64,000 nucleotides of DNA from Streptomyces sp. ISL-87 (GCF_018614095.1 NZ_JAGGOY010000072.1:1-64000); one strand, 5' to 3'. Shown: positions 26,791 through 34,622, counted from the first letter of the stretch. Made by a program: numbers and translations. The notes: generated from the letters alone by a model not told the origin.

Positions 26791-27885
26791 GTGAAACTGC
26801 ATTACTTGACCCCGCTGTACACCCACCCCGGCCCGGTCGCCTCGGTCTACCTCGCCACCTCCCGCGACCTCGACGACCCGGACCGCGCCATCGGCCTGCG
26901 CTGGCGGCGGCTGCGCGAGCACCTGCTCGCCCATGACGCCGACCACTCCACCCTCGACGCCCTCTCCGAAGCCGTCGGCAGCGACCGCGAAGTCGTGGGA
27001 CCGCACGGCCAGGCGCTCTTCGCCGCCCAAGGCAGCCTCCTGCTGGCCGAGTCCCTGCCCGAACCGCCCGCACGCGACACCGCCCGCTACGGAGCAGTAC
27101 CCGACGCCCTCCCCCTCGCCCTCCAGCACACCCCTGACATCCCGTACGCCGCCGTCGTCATCCACCGCGTGCACACCGTGGACACCGGCAACACCGAGGA
27201 CGAACTGGAGGTCGAGTACGAGACCGGCAGATGGCCGATGAGCCGCGTCGCACCCCAGCGCAGCCGCGGTCGGCGGATACCGGTGGACGGGTGGCCCAAG
27301 GAAGCAGAACAACTCCTCGCCGAACTGACCGCTCGCACGGAGGCCGACGGCACGGAAGTGATCGTGCTGGCCGGCGACCCCTGGGCCGCCAACGCCCTCA
27401 CCAAAGAGGCACCGCGGCATCTCCAGGACCACTTCATCCGGCTCAAGGACGGTCTCCCCCGGCCCCCGGAACCCGGCCGGGCACGCCTGGAGACAGAACT
27501 GCGCCCCCTGCTCGCCGACAGGCTCGCCGAGCAGGACCGCCAGCAGCTGGACGCCTTCCGCGCCCAACGCGCCCGCTACCACGACGACGTCGAAGGCCTC
27601 GCCGCAACGGTCACGGCCCTGCGGCGCGGACAGGCCCGGGCACTCCTGATCAACAGGCCCGCGCAGCTGTCCGGCCACCTGTGGGCCGGCCCGGAACCGG
27701 AACACATCGGGCTCACGGGCATCGAGCTGAACGCATTCGGCGTCGGCTACTACTGGGAGGAGGACCCCGGCGCCGCACTGATCCGGGCAGCCTTCGGAAC
27801 CCAGGCAGAGCTCATCGCCGTGGACCGGGAAGAACTGCCGCTCCAGGACGGCCTCGCGGTACTCCTGCGCTACGCCGGCGCGTGA
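26791..27885 (+). CDS. baeRF-family (Rv2629/Balon-like) protein, copy 3
   Basis: 364 aa, closest to copy 1: YLTPLYTHPGPVASVYLATSRDLDDPDRAIGLRWRRLREHL against the matching block of copy 1, and GPHGQALFAAQGSLL in the central loop. The middle domain EVIVLAGDPWAANALTKEAPRHL and C-terminal AELIAVDREELPLQDGLAVLLRYAGA are conserved. GTG 26791 has GGGAGGAAACC upstream. Its position behind hsp20 parallels the stress context of Rv2629. Role as a ribosome-binding hibernation or rescue factor is inferred. Confidence 0.85.
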   Translation: MKLHYLTPLYTHPGPVASVYLATSRDLDDPDRAIGLRWRRLREHLLAHDADHSTLDALSEAVGSDREVVGPHGQALFAAQGSLLLAESLPEPPARDTARYGAVPDALPLALQHTPDIPYAAVVIHRVHTVDTGNTEDELEVEYETGRWPMSRVAPQRSRGRRIPVDGWPKEAEQLLAELTARTEADGTEVIVLAGDPWAANALTKEAPRHLQDHFIRLKDGLPRPPEPGRARLETELRPLLADRLAEQDRQQLDAFRAQRARYHDDVEGLAATVTALRRGQARALLINRPAQLSGHLWAGPEPEHIGLTGIELNAFGVGYYWEEDPGAALIRAAFGTQAELIAVDREELPLQDGLAVLLRYAGA

Positions 27886-28008
27886 CCGAGGACCTGGCCG
27901 CCAGCCTGTCGGCAACCGCGGGTCAGCGTGAGCGGTCGCGTCGGCGGCACGCGGGGAGATGCAGGGCACCGGTGAAGCCGCGCGGACCCAGTTCATCCGG
28001 CGGCCCCG

Positions 28009-28824
28009 TCAAGGGCGCCGCCACCGGTCGTCCTCCAGGTGGGAGCCGGCCATCGGGCCCATCCGGAGCATCCCGCCGTCGACCGCCCAGGAAGCTCCGG
28101 TGACGTACGAGGCGCCCTCGCCGACGAGGAACGCGATGACCGCGGCGACCTCGCGAGCGTCTCCGGGCCTGCCCAGCGGTACACCGGGCCGCGAGACGCG
28201 CCGGACATCCTGGTCCTCCTGACCGGTCATCGGCGTGGCGATCTCCCCCGGAGCGACGGAGTTGACCGTGATGCCGTACTCGGCCAGCTCCAGGGCCATC
28301 ACCTGGGTGAGAAGACCCAGTCCCCCCTTAGCCGCGCAGTAGGGCCCGGCACCGACACGGGGCTGGTGTTCGTGCACGGAGGTGACGTTGACGATCCGGC
28401 CTCCGCCGCCCTGGGCGATCATGCGGCGGGCCGCGTGTTGGGAGCAGAGGAGCGGCCCGACCAGGTCGACATCGAGCACCTCGCGAACGGTGTCGAGGTC
28501 GAGGTCCAGGAAGGGGGTGGCCGTCCCGGTACCCGCGTTGTTCACCAGCACGTCGATCCTGCCCAGCTCGTCCGCTATGTGGTCGATCACATCCGCAGCG
28601 GTCGGCAGAGCGGTCAGGTCCAGCCGGGCGACGACGGCCTGCCGTCCGTGGCCGCGGACCTCGGCAGCGGTGTCCTGCGCGCCCTGCTCATCGGTGTGCC
28701 AGGTGATCCCGATGTCCATCCCGTCCGCGGCCAGCCGGACCGCGGTGGCCCGGCCGATGCCGGAGTCCGCACCGGTGACGACCGCGGCCGTGGGTTTGCG
28801 TACCCCGCCATTGAAACCGGTCAT
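28009..28824 (-). CDS. SDR oxidoreductase
   Basis: 271 aa, classical short-chain dehydrogenase: AVVTGADSGIGRATAVRLAADGMDIGITWHTDE, VLVNNAGTG, IVNVTSVHEHQPRVGAGPYCAAKGGLGLL (Ser, Tyr-x3-Lys), ITVNSVAPGEIATPM, C-terminal YVTGASWAVDGGMLRMGPM. Substrate unknown. ATG 28824 follows AGAAAGGCGCTGCC, with a SigB-like box about 50 nt upstream, so it belongs to the stress set. Confidence 0.92.
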   Translation of the reverse strand: MTGFNGGVRKPTAAVVTGADSGIGRATAVRLAADGMDIGITWHTDEQGAQDTAAEVRGHGRQAVVARLDLTALPTAADVIDHIADELGRIDVLVNNAGTGTATPFLDLDLDTVREVLDVDLVGPLLCSQHAARRMIAQGGGGRIVNVTSVHEHQPRVGAGPYCAAKGGLGLLTQVMALELAEYGITVNSVAPGEIATPMTGQEDQDVRRVSRPGVPLGRPGDAREVAAVIAFLVGEGASYVTGASWAVDGGMLRMGPMAGSHLEDDRWRRP

Positions 28825-28873
28825 GGCAGCGCCTTTCTGCTGTGGATGCCGGGCCCCGTCGAGGCTTGCGTAC

Positions 28874-28900
28874 GCGGCTACCCGCCCAGGGCACGGGAAC
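28874..28900 (-). promoter_or_regulatory. SigB-like promoter for SDR
   Basis: Minus strand: GGGTAGCCGC (28883-28874). The nearest good -35 is GTTC (28900-28897) at only 13 nt, so spacing is off by two from the other boxes. Confidence 0.5.
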
Positions 28901-29129
28901 GTGCCCGTGGCGTGACCAGCAGTGTGGGACGCGCAAGGCCCCGGGTCCTCCGGGCTGTTCTCTGTCAGTCCCGGGGACGTACGAAACCGGAACGGGCACC
29001 GCACGGGCACCGCACGTCCTCGTGAAGCGGCCGGGCCTCGGCGGAGGTGTTGCGTGCGCCTGCCGAGGCGGGCCGGGGCCTCTGCGGGCGCGGCCCGCCG
29101 AGGCGGGCGACGGCGGGAACGGTTCCGTT

Positions 29130-29516
29130 TCAGCCGCGGCGCATCTTCTTGGGCTCGCTCTCCGGGTTCACGCCGGTGAACGCCGACGCGTCCTTGCCAC
29201 CGCTGGGACGCTGGGAAGCCCCGCGTGTCCCCAGGTCGTGGTGGCCCTTCTGGCCGCTCCCCTTCGACTGCTGCTCTCCTCTGCGGCTACTGCTTTTGAC
29301 CGGAACTCCCTCGTCGGCCTTCTTGGAAGAGCCCGGAGCTTTGCGCGTCCTCTTCGGGTTGGCGCTCTGCTCCTCGGGGTGGAACGACCGCCGCGCACTC
29401 GGGTTGTCCTGCTTGTTCGTCGCCTCGACATCGGGCGACCAGCCGTGCTGCTCCGTCCCCTCGTGCCGGCTGGGGCCCTCGCCGTGGGGGACATGCGATT
29501 TCGGACTGGTGGACAT
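29130..29516 (-). CDS. Hydrophilic, disordered stress-type protein
   Basis: 128 aa, almost free of hydrophobic residues: rich in Ser, Lys, Gly, Gln, Pro and His (SFHPEEQSANPKRTRKAPGSSKKADEG..). No domain recognised; the composition resembles hydrophilin/LEA-like desiccation proteins. ATG 29516 has AGGAGGATCAG upstream. It lies among other small stress-type genes but I see no SigB-like box in front of it. Confidence 0.65.
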   Translation of the reverse strand: MSTSPKSHVPHGEGPSRHEGTEQHGWSPDVEATNKQDNPSARRSFHPEEQSANPKRTRKAPGSSKKADEGVPVKSSSRRGEQQSKGSGQKGHHDLGTRGASQRPSGGKDASAFTGVNPESEPKKMRRG

Positions 29517-29675
29517 GAGCTGATCCTCCTGCTGGATGATCCCCCCTGGAATCCTGTGCCTGCCAGGCGGTGGACCGCCGGCCCGGTCTCCTCGCGGGGG
29601 CGTCCCGCCTGTGCGGGAGGTCTCGTCGGCGTCCGGGGCAGATGCCGTACTACTGCTCGTGACGTCCCCCCTCGC

Positions 29676-29924
29676 TCAGAGGGCCAGCACGATGGCGTAG
29701 GCGAGGAAGAACAGTGCGCAGAGCACCGCCAGCGCGACTATGACGACGAGCGGACCCCTGGCCCAGCCGCGCTTCGGCGGCCGGTGGGGTCCGGCACCGG
29801 TGGCCGTGCTGGCCTCGCCGGGTGGCGTCTCCCCAGGCGGAACGCCACCGCCCGGTTCGAGTCCTGGTGTCACACGGGGATCGGGATCCGGATTGCTGTC
29901 CGGGATGCCGCTGTTTCTGGTCAT
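29676..29924 (-). CDS. DUF6480-like small membrane protein
   Basis: 82 aa. Pro/Asp-rich N-terminus with the motif TPGLEPGGGVPPGETPP, a WARGP turn and one C-terminal membrane helix (LVVIVALAVLCALFFLAYAIVLAL). This matches the Streptomyces DUF6480 pattern; function unknown. ATG 29924 fits the family start; the longer upstream frame is not family-like. Confidence 0.8.
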   Translation of the reverse strand: MTRNSGIPDSNPDPDPRVTPGLEPGGGVPPGETPPGEASTATGAGPHRPPKRGWARGPLVVIVALAVLCALFFLAYAIVLAL

Positions 29925-30287
29925 ACCTGGCGACTCCCCGTGCTCGGCCAGGTCATGCACGCCGAGGCCCACCACTTGCGCAGAGCAGCGGGTCGGCGCC
30001 GCCCTCACGCTGCGTGATTCGCCGCTTCGCAGCACTGCGCGTGCCGTCGGGAGCCGGCAGGCGGAGCCTGGTGGAGCACAGACGGGCGGCCGCATCCGTG
30101 CGAGGGAGACGGCCGCCCGGATTCCGCGTCCCGCATTGCCGCTCCTGAACGGGAGGTGCGTCGGCTGCCATCGGCTGGCGTTCGTACTCGGGGTCATCGG
30201 CGGGGGCTGGCGGGTGGAGTCACCCACTTCACCGCGCGTTTTTCTGCGTGCACGAAGAGAAATCGCGAGGCATTTTCCGAAAGGAGA

Positions 30288-30317
30288 AGGCCCGCCCCGG
30301 CAAACCGGGGCGGGCCT
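30288..30317 (-). terminator. Terminator after hydrophobic small protein
   Basis: Perfect 13-bp stem (30288-30300 with 30305-30317) and a 4-nt loop, downstream of the minus-strand gene ending at 30350. Confidence 0.8.
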
Positions 30318-30349
30318 GACCTTTGCAGTTCGGGGCGCGGAAGGTCCTA

Positions 30350-30517
30350 CTACCAGCGATACCAGCGTCCACCACCGCCCGACGGGCGGGCAATGAACCC
30401 GATCAGCCAGATCACCAGGACCGCGATGGCGATCCACCAAAGAATCTTCACCGCGAAACCTGCACCGAAAAGGATGAGCACGAGCAGAAGAACCAGAAGA
30501 AGGGGAACCATTTCCAT
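30350..30517 (-). CDS. 55-residue hydrophobic membrane protein
   Basis: Two back-to-back membrane segments (VPLLLVLLLVLILFGAGFAV and ILWWIAIAVLVIWLIGFIA) followed by a short Gly-rich tail ending RWYRW. This is a familiar Streptomyces small hydrophobic protein, probably stress-induced, like the PMP3/YqaE-sized proteins, but not clearly homologous to them. ATG 30517 sits 3 nt from GGAGG, so the third codon (ATG 30511) may be the true start. A SigB-like box lies directly upstream and a strong terminator downstream. Confidence 0.8.
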   Translation of the reverse strand: MEMVPLLLVLLLVLILFGAGFAVKILWWIAIAVLVIWLIGFIARPSGGGGRWYRW

Positions 30518-30531
30518 CGACCTCCGACCAT

Positions 30532-30560
30532 GCGCATACCCTGACTGGTCGCCACCATGC
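30532..30560 (-). promoter_or_regulatory. SigB-like promoter for hydrophobic protein
   Basis: Minus strand: GCAT (30560-30557), 15 nt, GGGTATGCGC (30541-30532). GGGTAT is the canonical SigB form of the element. Confidence 0.65.
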
Positions 30561-30634
30561 GCGAATTCGAATTCTTCGCGTCCTTCGCGTCTGCCGCTCA
30601 GGGCGCTACCGGGAGTGCCGTGCCGCGCGGCGCC

Positions 30635-30901
30635 TCAGGCGGGCCAAGTACCCGACAAACGCCGGACGGCAACAGCACCGGACCGCTCCACGGCAGCCTT
30701 GACCAAGGCGAAGATCGCCCCTTGAACGGCTGCCGCGATCAGGATCTCGCCCCAACGGCGTTCCTCGTCCGTCGCGTTCGGGGCGTCGCCCTCGTGCCCC
30801 ACCAGTTTCCACACCTGCTTGAACAACGACCCGGCCACCATTCCGGCCCCTGCCCCCAGTGCCAGCCCGACCGGCTTGTAAGCGAGTTTCGATGCCTTCA
30901 T
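30635..30901 (-). CDS. DUF4235 family membrane protein
   Basis: 88 aa. N-terminal KLAYKPVGLALGAGAGMVAGSLFKQVWKLV with one hydrophobic helix, then an acidic link EGDAPNATDEERRWGEILIAAAVQGAIFALVKAAVERSGAVAV with a second helix. The W-G-E-(I/V)-L-x-A-A-x-(V/L)-Q-G motif is characteristic of DUF4235. Function unknown. Confidence 0.88.
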   Translation of the reverse strand: MKASKLAYKPVGLALGAGAGMVAGSLFKQVWKLVGHEGDAPNATDEERRWGEILIAAAVQGAIFALVKAAVERSGAVAVRRLSGTWPA

Positions 30902-30984
30902 CGCACAACCTCTCCACGACGTGCGGTCCCCGGCCCCGGGGCGTCGGGGGACCTCATCCGGCGCTGCGCCCCGGGGGGCGCTGG

Positions 30985-31353
30985 TCAGATGTGGGGACCG
31001 CCGAACGGAACGCCGCTGCGGTAGTACGTACCGAGTTCCGTGTGGTAGTCGGAGCTTTCGAGGTGCTTCTCGCGGTGGAACTCGGGAGCGTTCTTGATCT
31101 GCTCCTTCGCCAAGTCGACGTAGATCTTCTCGTCGTCCGGATCGATGCGGGAGACGGTGCCGGCGGGGAGGAGAACCTCCTTGCCGAAGATCCACGGACC
31201 GGTGTCGACCACGATGTAGGCGGAACCGGCCTCGTCAGAATGCTTGTCGACCTTGCCGATGCTGCCGTCGGTGGCCTCGACCTTGTATCCGGTGAGGTCC
31301 ACACCCCGCAGACGGCCCGACGTCTCGCGGTAGACCCACATGTTCTCAGTCAT
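30985..31353 (-). CDS. PRC-barrel domain protein
   Basis: 122 aa. DLTGYKVEATDGSIGKVDKHSDEAGSAYIVVDTGPWIFGKEVLLPAGTVSRID is a PRC-barrel; the tail (YVDLAKEQIKNAPEFHREKHLESSDYHTELGTYY) is the short helical extension usual in actinobacterial stress versions. A small beta-barrel scaffold, ligand unknown. ATG 31353 follows AAGGAGGAGCG. It precedes the DUF4235 gene by 83 nt on the same strand, likely one transcript. Confidence 0.88.
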   Translation of the reverse strand: MTENMWVYRETSGRLRGVDLTGYKVEATDGSIGKVDKHSDEAGSAYIVVDTGPWIFGKEVLLPAGTVSRIDPDDEKIYVDLAKEQIKNAPEFHREKHLESSDYHTELGTYYRSGVPFGGPHI

Positions 31354-31640
31354 GAACGCTCCTCCTTGCCGTTTGGTCGCAATGGCTTCCACCAGCCCTT
31401 CCCTTCCGTCCTTCTCCGCCTGGAATGAAAAGAGGCGTGCGCAAAGCCGCTCACTACAGCCCGCCTGCCCCTCCCATGCCGTCCCACACCCGCCGAATCG
31501 AAATCCGCTTGCGCCATGCGTGCCGCCCGGGCGGGCCGACGGGTGAAATCCGCCTGGTTTCGGTATCGGCGGTGGTGGCGGCGGGTAAGCACTCGAGATC
31601 AAGATCACAGCCACAGCCCTGGCCGAAGAACTGGAATGGG

Positions 31641-32081
31641 ATGCCCGTGGACGGAATGGTGCTCGCGGGGAACGTACGCCGTCACACGGCTGCGGCGGTC
31701 GGAGTCGTCACGGCGGCGTTGGTGCTGTGCGGCTGCGGAGCGTCGGCGGCCCGGCAGGACGCAGCCCTCCAGGCCGGCCGGACGTTCGAAAGCGCGCTGG
31801 CGTCCGGCGACTACACCGCCGCATGTGAGCTGCTGGCGCCCCAGAGCCGTGAGCAGCTCGAAGAGGACGAGAAGAAGAAGTGCGCACCCGCGCTGCAAGG
31901 CCAGGATCTCCGGCACGGCGGCGCTGTACGCGGCTCGGATGTCTACGGCCGGCAGGCCAGGCTGAGGCTGGAGGACGACACGCTGTTCCTGTCGCAGTTC
32001 AACGGCGGCTGGAAGGTGGTGGCAGCGGGCTGTACGTGGCAGTCGGGCAAGCCCTACAGCTGCTCGGTGAGAGGGGAGTGA
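31641..32081 (+). CDS. Putative lipoprotein
   Basis: 146 aa. Signal peptide with lipobox (AAAVGVVTAALVLCGC, Cys about residue 33) followed by an exported domain: FESALASGDYTAACELLAPQSREQL, LRLEDDTLFLSQFNGGWKVVAAGCTW. The layout suggests an NTF2-like fold (the helix with GDYTAACELLAP), as in many Streptomyces lipoproteins. ATG 31641 is chosen; ATG 31656 is possible. GTAT-16-GGGTAAGCAC at 31563-31592 is a weaker version of the SigB-like box. Followed with 2 nt spacing by a 27-codon gene. Confidence 0.75.
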   Translation: MPVDGMVLAGNVRRHTAAAVGVVTAALVLCGCGASAARQDAALQAGRTFESALASGDYTAACELLAPQSREQLEEDEKKKCAPALQGQDLRHGGAVRGSDVYGRQARLRLEDDTLFLSQFNGGWKVVAAGCTWQSGKPYSCSVRGE

Positions 32082-32083
32082 GT

Positions 32084-32167
32084 ATGCGCGGCCTGTTCAT
32101 CGCCTGCCTGACTGTCATTCTGGGCGGGCTCGGATACTTCATCGCCATCGGAGTGATGCACCGATGA
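32084..32167 (+). CDS. 27-residue single-helix membrane peptide
   Basis: RGLFIACLTVILGGLGYFIAIGVMHR: one hydrophobic helix with charged ends. SD GAGGGGAG before ATG 32084. It is squeezed between a lipoprotein (2 nt before) and the DUF6766 gene (ATGA overlap), which argues it is translated. Confidence 0.65.
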   Translation: MRGLFIACLTVILGGLGYFIAIGVMHR

Positions 32168-32859
32168 GTCCCGGACGGAACACGCCGGGCGGCTTCTGGC
32201 GGGACAACAGCCTGACCCTCGCTTTCGGAGGGGCGTTCCTGCTCGTACTGGCCGGCCAGGCCCTGGCCGGGCACGCCGAGTTCAACGAGCAGCTCACCGT
32301 CGACGGACTGCAGCAGATCGGGCTCGGCGACTACCTGATGTCGTCGGATTTCGCCGTCGATGTCACGGAGAACTGGCAGTCGGAGTTCCTGCAGTTCTTC
32401 CTCTACATCTTCGGCACGGTCTGGCTGCTCCAGCGCGGCTCCCCGGAATCGAAGGAACTCCACAAGGCCGGTCCCGAATCCGACCGCGAGCAGCGGCTGG
32501 GCGACCACGCGGGCGCCGACTCGCCCCGTTGGGCGGGCACCAAGGACTGGCGGCAGAAGGTGTACTCGCGCTCCCTCGGCACGGTCATGGCCTGCCTCTT
32601 CCTTCTCTCCTGGCTCGCGCAGTCCATCACAGGTGTCGCCGCCTACGACGAACAGCAGCTGCGTCAGCTCCAGGACCCGATCAGCTGGTCTGCCTACCTG
32701 GCCTCCGCGGACTTCTGGAACCGGTCCCTGCAGAACTGGCAGTCCGAGCTCCTGGCCGTGGCCGCGATGGCCATCCTCTCCGTCTACCTGCGCCAGCGCG
32801 GATCACCTGAGTCCAAGCCCGTCGGTGCCTCCCACACCTCCACCGGCGTCGAAGGCTGA
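32164..32859 (+). CDS. DUF6766 family membrane protein
   Basis: 231 aa. FWRDNSLTLAFGGAFLLVLAGQALAGHAEFNEQ near the start, repeated motif VTENWQSEFLQFFLYIFGTVWLLQRGSPESKEL, two more helices and a second copy of the motif (NWQSELLAVAAMAILSVYLRQRGSPESKP). The duplicated NWQSE..QRGSPESK block is characteristic of DUF6766. Function unknown. Translationally coupled to the 27-residue peptide before it (ATGA). Confidence 0.85.
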   Translation: MSPGRNTPGGFWRDNSLTLAFGGAFLLVLAGQALAGHAEFNEQLTVDGLQQIGLGDYLMSSDFAVDVTENWQSEFLQFFLYIFGTVWLLQRGSPESKELHKAGPESDREQRLGDHAGADSPRWAGTKDWRQKVYSRSLGTVMACLFLLSWLAQSITGVAAYDEQQLRQLQDPISWSAYLASADFWNRSLQNWQSELLAVAAMAILSVYLRQRGSPESKPVGASHTSTGVEG

Positions 32860-32940
32860 GCCCGCCGGTCCGTCCGGGCGCCGCGACGGGCCGGCGAGCC
32901 TGTGGGGCGGTTCAGCCTGCCGGGTGTTTTCAGACGGCTT

Positions 32941-33510
32941 TCAGAAGGCGCCGCGGGGCAGGGAATGCCCCTTGGCGGGGCCAGCCTTCCTGGCGGGGCC
33001 GGCGCGGCCGGGGACAAAGGTGCGTACGGCGCACCGTGTGCGCAGCTCTTCGAGCGTCTCGGCCTGTTCCTCCGCCCGTTCGAGAAGCCGAGCGAGCTGC
33101 GCGGTGTCGATGCGGTCGTCGGTGTCCGCGAGGATGCGCAGGGTGAGCCAGCCGGACCGCTTGCCTTGGACTCCCAGCCGCATGCCCTCGAGTTCGAGGA
33201 CATCGCTGAGCGGGGAACGGGAGAAGAGGCGTCCGTTGAGCTTGAGGCGTCCCGCCTTCTCCCCCAGCCAGCCCAGAGCGGCCCGGGAGCGACGTTCGGA
33301 TACGTCCAGGCTCCGCATGATCTCCTTCAGGGATTCGCGGTCTTGTGCGACCTCCCGCGCCAGGCGTTCCAACTGGGGGCCGAAGGGCCTGCCGTGGTGG
33401 CTCTTCGCCGCCCGCTTCAGGAGTTCGACCCCGGCGCTGGAACCCGCCAGGTGGTCGTTGAGGTAGAGACCGAGTAGGTACTGGGCGTCGTGTGCAGATG
33501 GCGTGGGCAT
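32941..33510 (-). CDS. Conserved hypothetical helical protein
   Basis: 189 aa, mostly helical: YLLGLYLNDHLAGSSAGVELLKRAAKSHHG, LERLAREVAQDRESLKEIMRSL, then LGWLGEKAGRLKLNGRLFSRSPLSDVLELEGMRLGVQGK, LARLLERAEEQAETLEELR and a basic tail. The pattern recalls ferritin-like helical stress proteins of Streptomyces, but I see no di-iron motif. ATG 33510 follows GGGAGGTGC, and a SigB-like box lies about 50 nt upstream. Confidence 0.72.
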   Translation of the reverse strand: MPTPSAHDAQYLLGLYLNDHLAGSSAGVELLKRAAKSHHGRPFGPQLERLAREVAQDRESLKEIMRSLDVSERRSRAALGWLGEKAGRLKLNGRLFSRSPLSDVLELEGMRLGVQGKRSGWLTLRILADTDDRIDTAQLARLLERAEEQAETLEELRTRCAVRTFVPGRAGPARKAGPAKGHSLPRGAF

Positions 33511-33557
33511 TGCCGCACCTCCCGTGGATCGGGTGCCCGGTGACGTAGCTCCCCACT

Positions 33558-33586
33558 GCGACTACCCCACCCCCACCGTCCCACGC
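33558..33586 (-). promoter_or_regulatory. SigB-like promoter for helical protein
   Basis: Minus strand: GCGT (33586-33583), 15 nt, GGGTAGTCGC (33567-33558). Confidence 0.6.
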
Positions 33587-33679
33587 ACGCCCGAGCCACC
33601 GACCGGGGTCAACCACCCCGGCGACCGGCCGTAACCCCAGCCCGGCCCGCTTTCCGGGGCCGGTTCCCCTGGTCATCGC

Positions 33680-33898
33680 GTGATCGCCCGGGTCCTGCGG
33701 CACTACGACGAGATCGGCCTGCGCCCGTCGGCTGACCGGCGCCAACTGACCAGGACGGCCAGCCCCGGCTACCCGCGGCTCGGCGGCGTACGCGTCTGCC
33801 TCAAGGCCCGCCCTCACCACCGTCGGCAACGTGTACGAGAACCCCCACACCGCCGACCTGACCTGCACCCTCGGCTGGAGCGCCGTCATCAAGCCCTG
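33680..33898 (+). pseudogene. Gene remnants including a MerR-like N-terminal fragment
   Basis: IARVLRHYDEIGLRPSADR (33680-33740) is the start of a MerR-family DNA-binding domain, then similarity stops. Further on, another frame reads LTTVGNVYENPHTADLTCTL..GWSAVIKP and stops at 33898, the tail of an unidentified protein. Two unrelated scraps joined, i.e. deletion debris. Confidence 0.45.
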
Positions 33899-33901
33899 AC
33901 C

Positions 33902-33926
33902 GTGTAGAACCACACCGGGCGGGTAG
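33902..33926 (+). promoter_or_regulatory. SigB-like promoter for DUF5709 gene
   Basis: GTGT (33902-33905), 15 nt, GGGTAG (33921-33926), then GCGG. The -10 overlaps a 17-bp inverted repeat. Confidence 0.6.
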
Positions 33927-33960
33927 GCGGTCGGTTGCTCGCGGAGCGACCGACCGCCTA
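33924..33960. repeat. 17-bp near-perfect inverted repeat over the -10 region
   Basis: Arms 33924-33940 and 33944-33960 pair completely apart from one T-G, around a GCG loop. It begins inside the -10 box and covers the expected transcription start, 17 nt before the DUF5709 ATG. Possible operator or 5'-end hairpin. Confidence 0.8.
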
Positions 33961-33976
33961 GCGAAAGATCCACGCC

Positions 33977-34462
33977 ATGAGTGACACCGACCCCCGGGGC
34001 GACGACGTCTACCAGCCGCCGGAGCCCGACCAGCCCGGTGAGGCGCAGCCCGACATGGAGAACGCCCTCGCCGAACCAGGCCTCGACGAACGGCTCGACA
34101 CCGGCGAATCGCCGCCCGAGCGGCCCTATGCGGCCACGGACCACGGCATCACACAGCGCGAGCAGCGCGAGGGCGAGACCCTCGACGAGCGCCTGGCCCG
34201 CGAAGTACCGGAACCCGGCCCGGAGCGGTCCGCGGAGGACGACGGGGTCGGCGACCTGTCCGGCGGCGAGGGCGAGCCCGTCGACCCCCAGGTCGGCGCC
34301 ACGCGCGCCGGCCGGCTGGCACCGGCCCCCGAGACCACGCGCGGAGCCGACCGGCACATCGCCGTCCGCGGCACCGACGTGGGCATCGACGGCGGAGCCG
34401 CAACGGCCGAGGAGGCCGCGGTCCACGTGATCGAGGACCAGGACGAGGACAAGGAACCGTAG
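33977..34462 (+). CDS. DUF5709 family protein
   Basis: 161 aa, very acidic and largely disordered: GDDVYQPPEPDQPGEAQPDMENALAEPGLDERLDTGESPPERP, then GETLDERLAREVPEPGP and RAGRLAPAPE, ending EEAAVHVIEDQDE. The D-x-x-L-D-x-x-(L/E)-x-x-G-Y/E-S-P-P-(E/D)-(R/K)-P and RAGRL motifs are typical of DUF5709. Function unknown. Controlled by the box and inverted repeat just upstream; SD is GAAAGAT. Confidence 0.88.
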   Translation: MSDTDPRGDDVYQPPEPDQPGEAQPDMENALAEPGLDERLDTGESPPERPYAATDHGITQREQREGETLDERLAREVPEPGPERSAEDDGVGDLSGGEGEPVDPQVGATRAGRLAPAPETTRGADRHIAVRGTDVGIDGGAATAEEAAVHVIEDQDEDKEP

Positions 34463-34563
34463 CCCAGGGCGACCACGGCAGGCCCGTGTCAACCGGAGTC
34501 CGCCCGTCCCTCTGTGACCCCTGATCCGCGCCGCGTGACCCAACAGAAATCCTCCCCTCCGCA

Positions 34564-34593
34564 GACTTGGACGACGGTGGTCCGGGTAGGCGC
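34564..34593 (+). promoter_or_regulatory. SigB-like promoter
   Basis: GACT (34564-34567), 16 nt, GGGTAGGCGC (34584-34593), 30 nt before ATG 34623. Confidence 0.65.
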
Positions 34594-34622
34594 GGGTGCG
34601 AGACCGAGGTAAGGAGAAGACC

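Noticed and set aside
29601..29921. Direct coupling of the DUF6480 gene to a SigB-like box
   Set aside because: Searched both strands upstream of 29924 and 29516; no GG[GT]TA[GT]NCGC copy found, so those two genes are not counted in the regulon.
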